A stretch of DNA of 7,316 bases from Flavobacterium sp. Its GTDB lineage: Bacteria; Bacteroidota; Bacteroidia; Flavobacteriales; Flavobacteriaceae. The translations under genes were made by a program, and so were the position numbers. Location of the stretch: NCBI GenBank assembly GCA_027483785.1, contig JAIXTU010000107.1, positions 1 through 7,316 on the forward strand. Reading direction: 5' to 3'. Within the stretch, counting starts at the first letter, position 1. Each line of letters begins with the position of its first letter. Under the pieces are notes generated by a model. That model ran no database searches, was not told the DNA's origin, and was given only the letters and a program-made list of their open reading frames with translations. Positions 5,623 through 7,316 of this stretch are shown one piece after another.

Positions 5623-6324
5623 ATGCGACTTCGATATTTTTTGTTTCTTATTTTTTGCAATGTTCTCTCAGCCGCGCAGGATCTTCCCACGACGGTTGCC
5701 GACACTACATTTTATTCGAAAGTTGATTCGCTGTACCGCGAAGACCAATTTTACCTGCGTATTACCTACAATTTAGTGAGACAAACGCCAAACGGATATT
5801 CGCAAAACGGTGTTTCGCCCGGTTTTGGCGGCGGTTTTCTGCGCGATTTCCCACTGAACAAAAAGCGAACGTTTGCTGTAGCCGCCGGTATGGGCATTTC
5901 GTACAACAAATACCACCACGATTTGCAGGTGACTGAGTTTAATGGCATGCGAAACTATGTGATTTTGCAGGACGTAAATTACGATCGGAACAAATTAGAA
6001 CAAGTTTTATTGGAGTTTCCGCTCGAAATTCGGTTTCGGAATTCAACACCAGAGTCGCATAAATTTTGGCGATTTTACGCTGGTGTGAAAGCCTCGTATT
6101 TGGTTTTCTCGAAAACAAAATTTATTGGAAATGAAACGGTTACGGTTATCAATAATCCGGATTTTCGAAAGTGGCAATTTGGTCCGTACCTCTCGGCGGG
6201 CTATAATACGTGGAATTTTTACGCGTACTACGGCGCACAACCTTTGCTACGTAACGCAAGTATTGATGGGAAGCGCATTGATTTAACGACCTTAAACTTA
6301 GGTTTGATGTTTTATATTTTGTAG
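5623..6324 (+). CDS. PorT-family outer-membrane beta-barrel protein
   Basis: This 233-residue protein has a signal peptide (basic MRLR, hydrophobic YFLFLIFCNVL, probable cleavage in SAA|QDLP). The mature part has alternating amphipathic strands and aromatic girdles (FYLRITYNL, FAVAAGMGISYN, FWRFYAGVKASYLVF, WNFYAYYGA) and ends NLGLMFYIL, a typical outer-membrane barrel terminus. It fits the OMP_b-brl_2 (PF13568) or PorT-type group of about 230 residues. PorT itself is a core part of the type IX secretion machinery, but paralogues of unknown role carry the same name, so no symbol is given. It begins 22 bases after the DUF4276 gene. I see no TAnnTTTG element in the roughly 80 bases before it, so it may be read through from the cassette or use a promoter inside it. 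GC content returns to the level of pruA (26 of 60 at 6001-6060). It converges with the next gene with only 19 bases between stops. Confidence 0.85.
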   Translation: MRLRYFLFLIFCNVLSAAQDLPTTVADTTFYSKVDSLYREDQFYLRITYNLVRQTPNGYSQNGVSPGFGGGFLRDFPLNKKRTFAVAAGMGISYNKYHHDLQVTEFNGMRNYVILQDVNYDRNKLEQVLLEFPLEIRFRNSTPESHKFWRFYAGVKASYLVFSKTKFIGNETVTVINNPDFRKWQFGPYLSAGYNTWNFYAYYGAQPLLRNASIDGKRIDLTTLNLGLMFYIL

Positions 6325-6343
6325 AAACGCTAAGTTATTGTGC

Positions 6344-6970
6344 TTAAAACCAAAGCAATAAAAGCAATTGCGGCGCCGTTCCGACTATAAAACCTGCAAG
6401 TAATTCGCTCGGTGTGTGTGCTTTCATAAGCAATCGCGACGTGGCTACCGCGCCGACGGAAAAGATGAGTAGTACAATTACCGGCAACAAGTTTACCTGA
6501 AAAAATAGCGAGGTTACTACCGCGAAAGTTGCCAGACCGCTTGTAGCAGTAAGGTGCAGCGATACTTTTAATTCGAGAAAAGTGGCTATTAGCGCCAACA
6601 GCGTACTGATTAAAGTTCCTAAGAAAAAGTAATACAACGGTAAACCAAACTCGACCGAAACCGTATTTTTCAATAAAATAAATACCAATAAACCATGAAT
6701 GGCAAGAGGCATTTTACGCTGGTTGACATTGGCCAACATAATTGACTCTACTTTTTTGTAGGATCGCAGCAAGAAATAAACGGTTAGCGGAATAAGTACC
6801 GTAACCAATATTATTTGAATGTAAAACAGGTGTTTAGCCTCGGCAGGATAAGTGATGCCAATAAAAAAATCGTAGAAAGCAACGGCAAACAGCGGCGTAA
6901 ACAGCGGATGGAACACGTATGAAAATCCGATTAGGATGTTGCGAAGTGCTTTTTCTAGCTGCTGATTCAT
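6344..6970 (-). CDS. PAP2-like integral membrane protein downstream of rpoN
   Basis: This 208-residue, very hydrophobic protein has about six membrane segments (near 15-35, 50-69, 88-101, 112-131, 145-157 plus 160-176, and 189-207). The C-terminal third carries SRLLMKAHTPSELLAG (178-193), which matches PAP2 motif 3 (SR-x5-H-x3-D) with E189 for D. Motif 2 is degenerate: TATSGLATF has SG but lacks the usual histidine, although H139 is close by. Motif 1 is not clear beyond NQRKMP at 82-87. It may be a divergent lipid phosphatase or a catalytically dead relative. The ATG (6970-6968) shares one base with the rpoN stop codon (TAATG), indicating translational coupling and joint expression with rpoN. 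Confidence 0.75.
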   Translation of the reverse strand: MNQQLEKALRNILIGFSYVFHPLFTPLFAVAFYDFFIGITYPAEAKHLFYIQIILVTVLIPLTVYFLLRSYKKVESIMLANVNQRKMPLAIHGLLVFILLKNTVSVEFGLPLYYFFLGTLISTLLALIATFLELKVSLHLTATSGLATFAVVTSLFFQVNLLPVIVLLIFSVGAVATSRLLMKAHTPSELLAGFIVGTAPQLLLLLWF

Positions 6971-7316
6971 TACATTTTCTTACGCATACGCGCCACGGGA
7001 ATGTCGAGTTGTTCGCGGTATTTTGCAATGGTTCGGCGCGCAATAGGATAGCCGCGTTCTTTGAGAATTTCGGCTAATTGATCGTCGGGCAGCGGTTTGT
7101 GTTTGTCTTCTTCGCTGATAACGTCTTGCAAAATCTTTTTGATTTCGATGGTCGAAACGTCTTCACCTTGATCGTTTTTCATGGCTTCGGAGAAAAACTC
7201 TTTAATGAGTTTGGTTCCGTAAGGCGTTTCCACGTATTTGCTGTTTGCCACGCGCGAAACGGTTGAAATATCGAGACCTACCAAATCGGCAATGTCTTTT
7301 AAAATCATTGGTTTCA
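6970..7316 (-). CDS. rpoN: RNA polymerase sigma-54 factor, C-terminal part (cut by window edge)
   Basis: The frame is open to the right edge and yields about 115 C-terminal residues of sigma-54. It shows KPMILKDIADLVGLD followed by the helix-turn-helix STVSRVANSKYV, which reads the promoter -12 region, then TPYGTKLIKEFF and, near the C-terminus, the RpoN box ARRTIAKYRE, which contacts the -24 element. The ending PVARMRKKM is typical of Bacteroidota proteins. The N-terminal activator-binding and core-binding regions lie beyond the window. The internal ATG at 7308 is not the true start. Sigma-54 needs enhancer-binding AAA+ activators, none of which is in view. The gene overlaps the downstream PAP2-like gene at TAATG. 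Confidence 0.97.
   Translation of the reverse strand, partial: KPMILKDIADLVGLDISTVSRVANSKYVETPYGTKLIKEFFSEAMKNDQGEDVSTIEIKKILQDVISEEDKHKPLPDDQLAEILKERGYPIARRTIAKYREQLDIPVARMRKKM

Noticed and set aside
5573..5776. 67-codon open frame bridging the DUF4276 and PorT-like genes.
   Set aside because: It is out of frame with both well-supported proteins and overlaps the signal peptide region of the PorT-like gene. The cysteine/phenylalanine-rich translation comes from the shifted frame.
6335..6361. Possible shared terminator between the convergent PorT-like and PAP2-like genes (ttatt-gt-gctt against aagc-aataa).
   Set aside because: The stem is AT-rich with a 2-base bulge, lacks a T-tract on either side, and overlaps the PAP2-like coding end, so it is too weak to call.

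Overview
The window looks like chromosomal DNA from a member of the Bacteroidota, most likely class Flavobacteriia. Four things point there: a type IX secretion (T9SS) C-terminal sorting domain at the left edge, promoters with the Bacteroidota -7 element TAnnTTTG or near variants, a eukaryote-like 542-residue proline-catabolic P5C dehydrogenase, and a flavobacterial-type sigma-54 C-terminus at the right edge. No rRNA, tRNA, CRISPR array, transposase or integrase is visible.

Left part (1-1823, mostly + strand): the tail of a secreted T9SS cargo protein ends in a strong rho-independent terminator. A LuxE/PaaK-type acyl-activating enzyme follows, with a GTG start and possibly a leaderless transcript. 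Then comes about 440 bases without a gene, holding a GC-rich dispersed repeat (copy A), an AT-rich stretch, and the promoter of the next gene with a perfect 12-bp palindrome just downstream of it.

Middle part (1824-3816): pruA (L-glutamate gamma-semialdehyde dehydrogenase) ends in a 13-bp-stem terminator. A second gene-free stretch of about 360 bases carries an inverted, diverged copy of the same repeat (copy B) and a good Bacteroidota promoter.

Accessory cassette (about 3750-5600, + strand): two overlapping genes encode an ABC/AAA_21-type ATPase (OLD/RecF-like, COG4637-type) and a DUF4276-type protein with Toprim-like acidic motifs. They share an ATGA junction preceded by a GGAGG, which is unusual in this phylum. 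The DNA is visibly more AT-rich than its neighbours and is bracketed by a 12/13-bp direct repeat. The pair resembles known two-gene anti-phage modules that couple an ABC ATPase to a Toprim nuclease (OLD/Gabija, PARIS, RloAB-like). It is the best candidate here for an under-described conflict system.

Right part (5623-7316): a PorT-family outer-membrane beta-barrel gene (+) starts only 22 bases after the cassette and has no promoter I could identify. It converges with a minus-strand operon of rpoN (sigma-54, truncated by the window edge) and a PAP2-like membrane protein joined by a TAATG overlap. This part looks like conserved housekeeping neighbourhood into which the ATPase/DUF4276 cassette was placed, between the pruA side and the porT-like/rpoN side.
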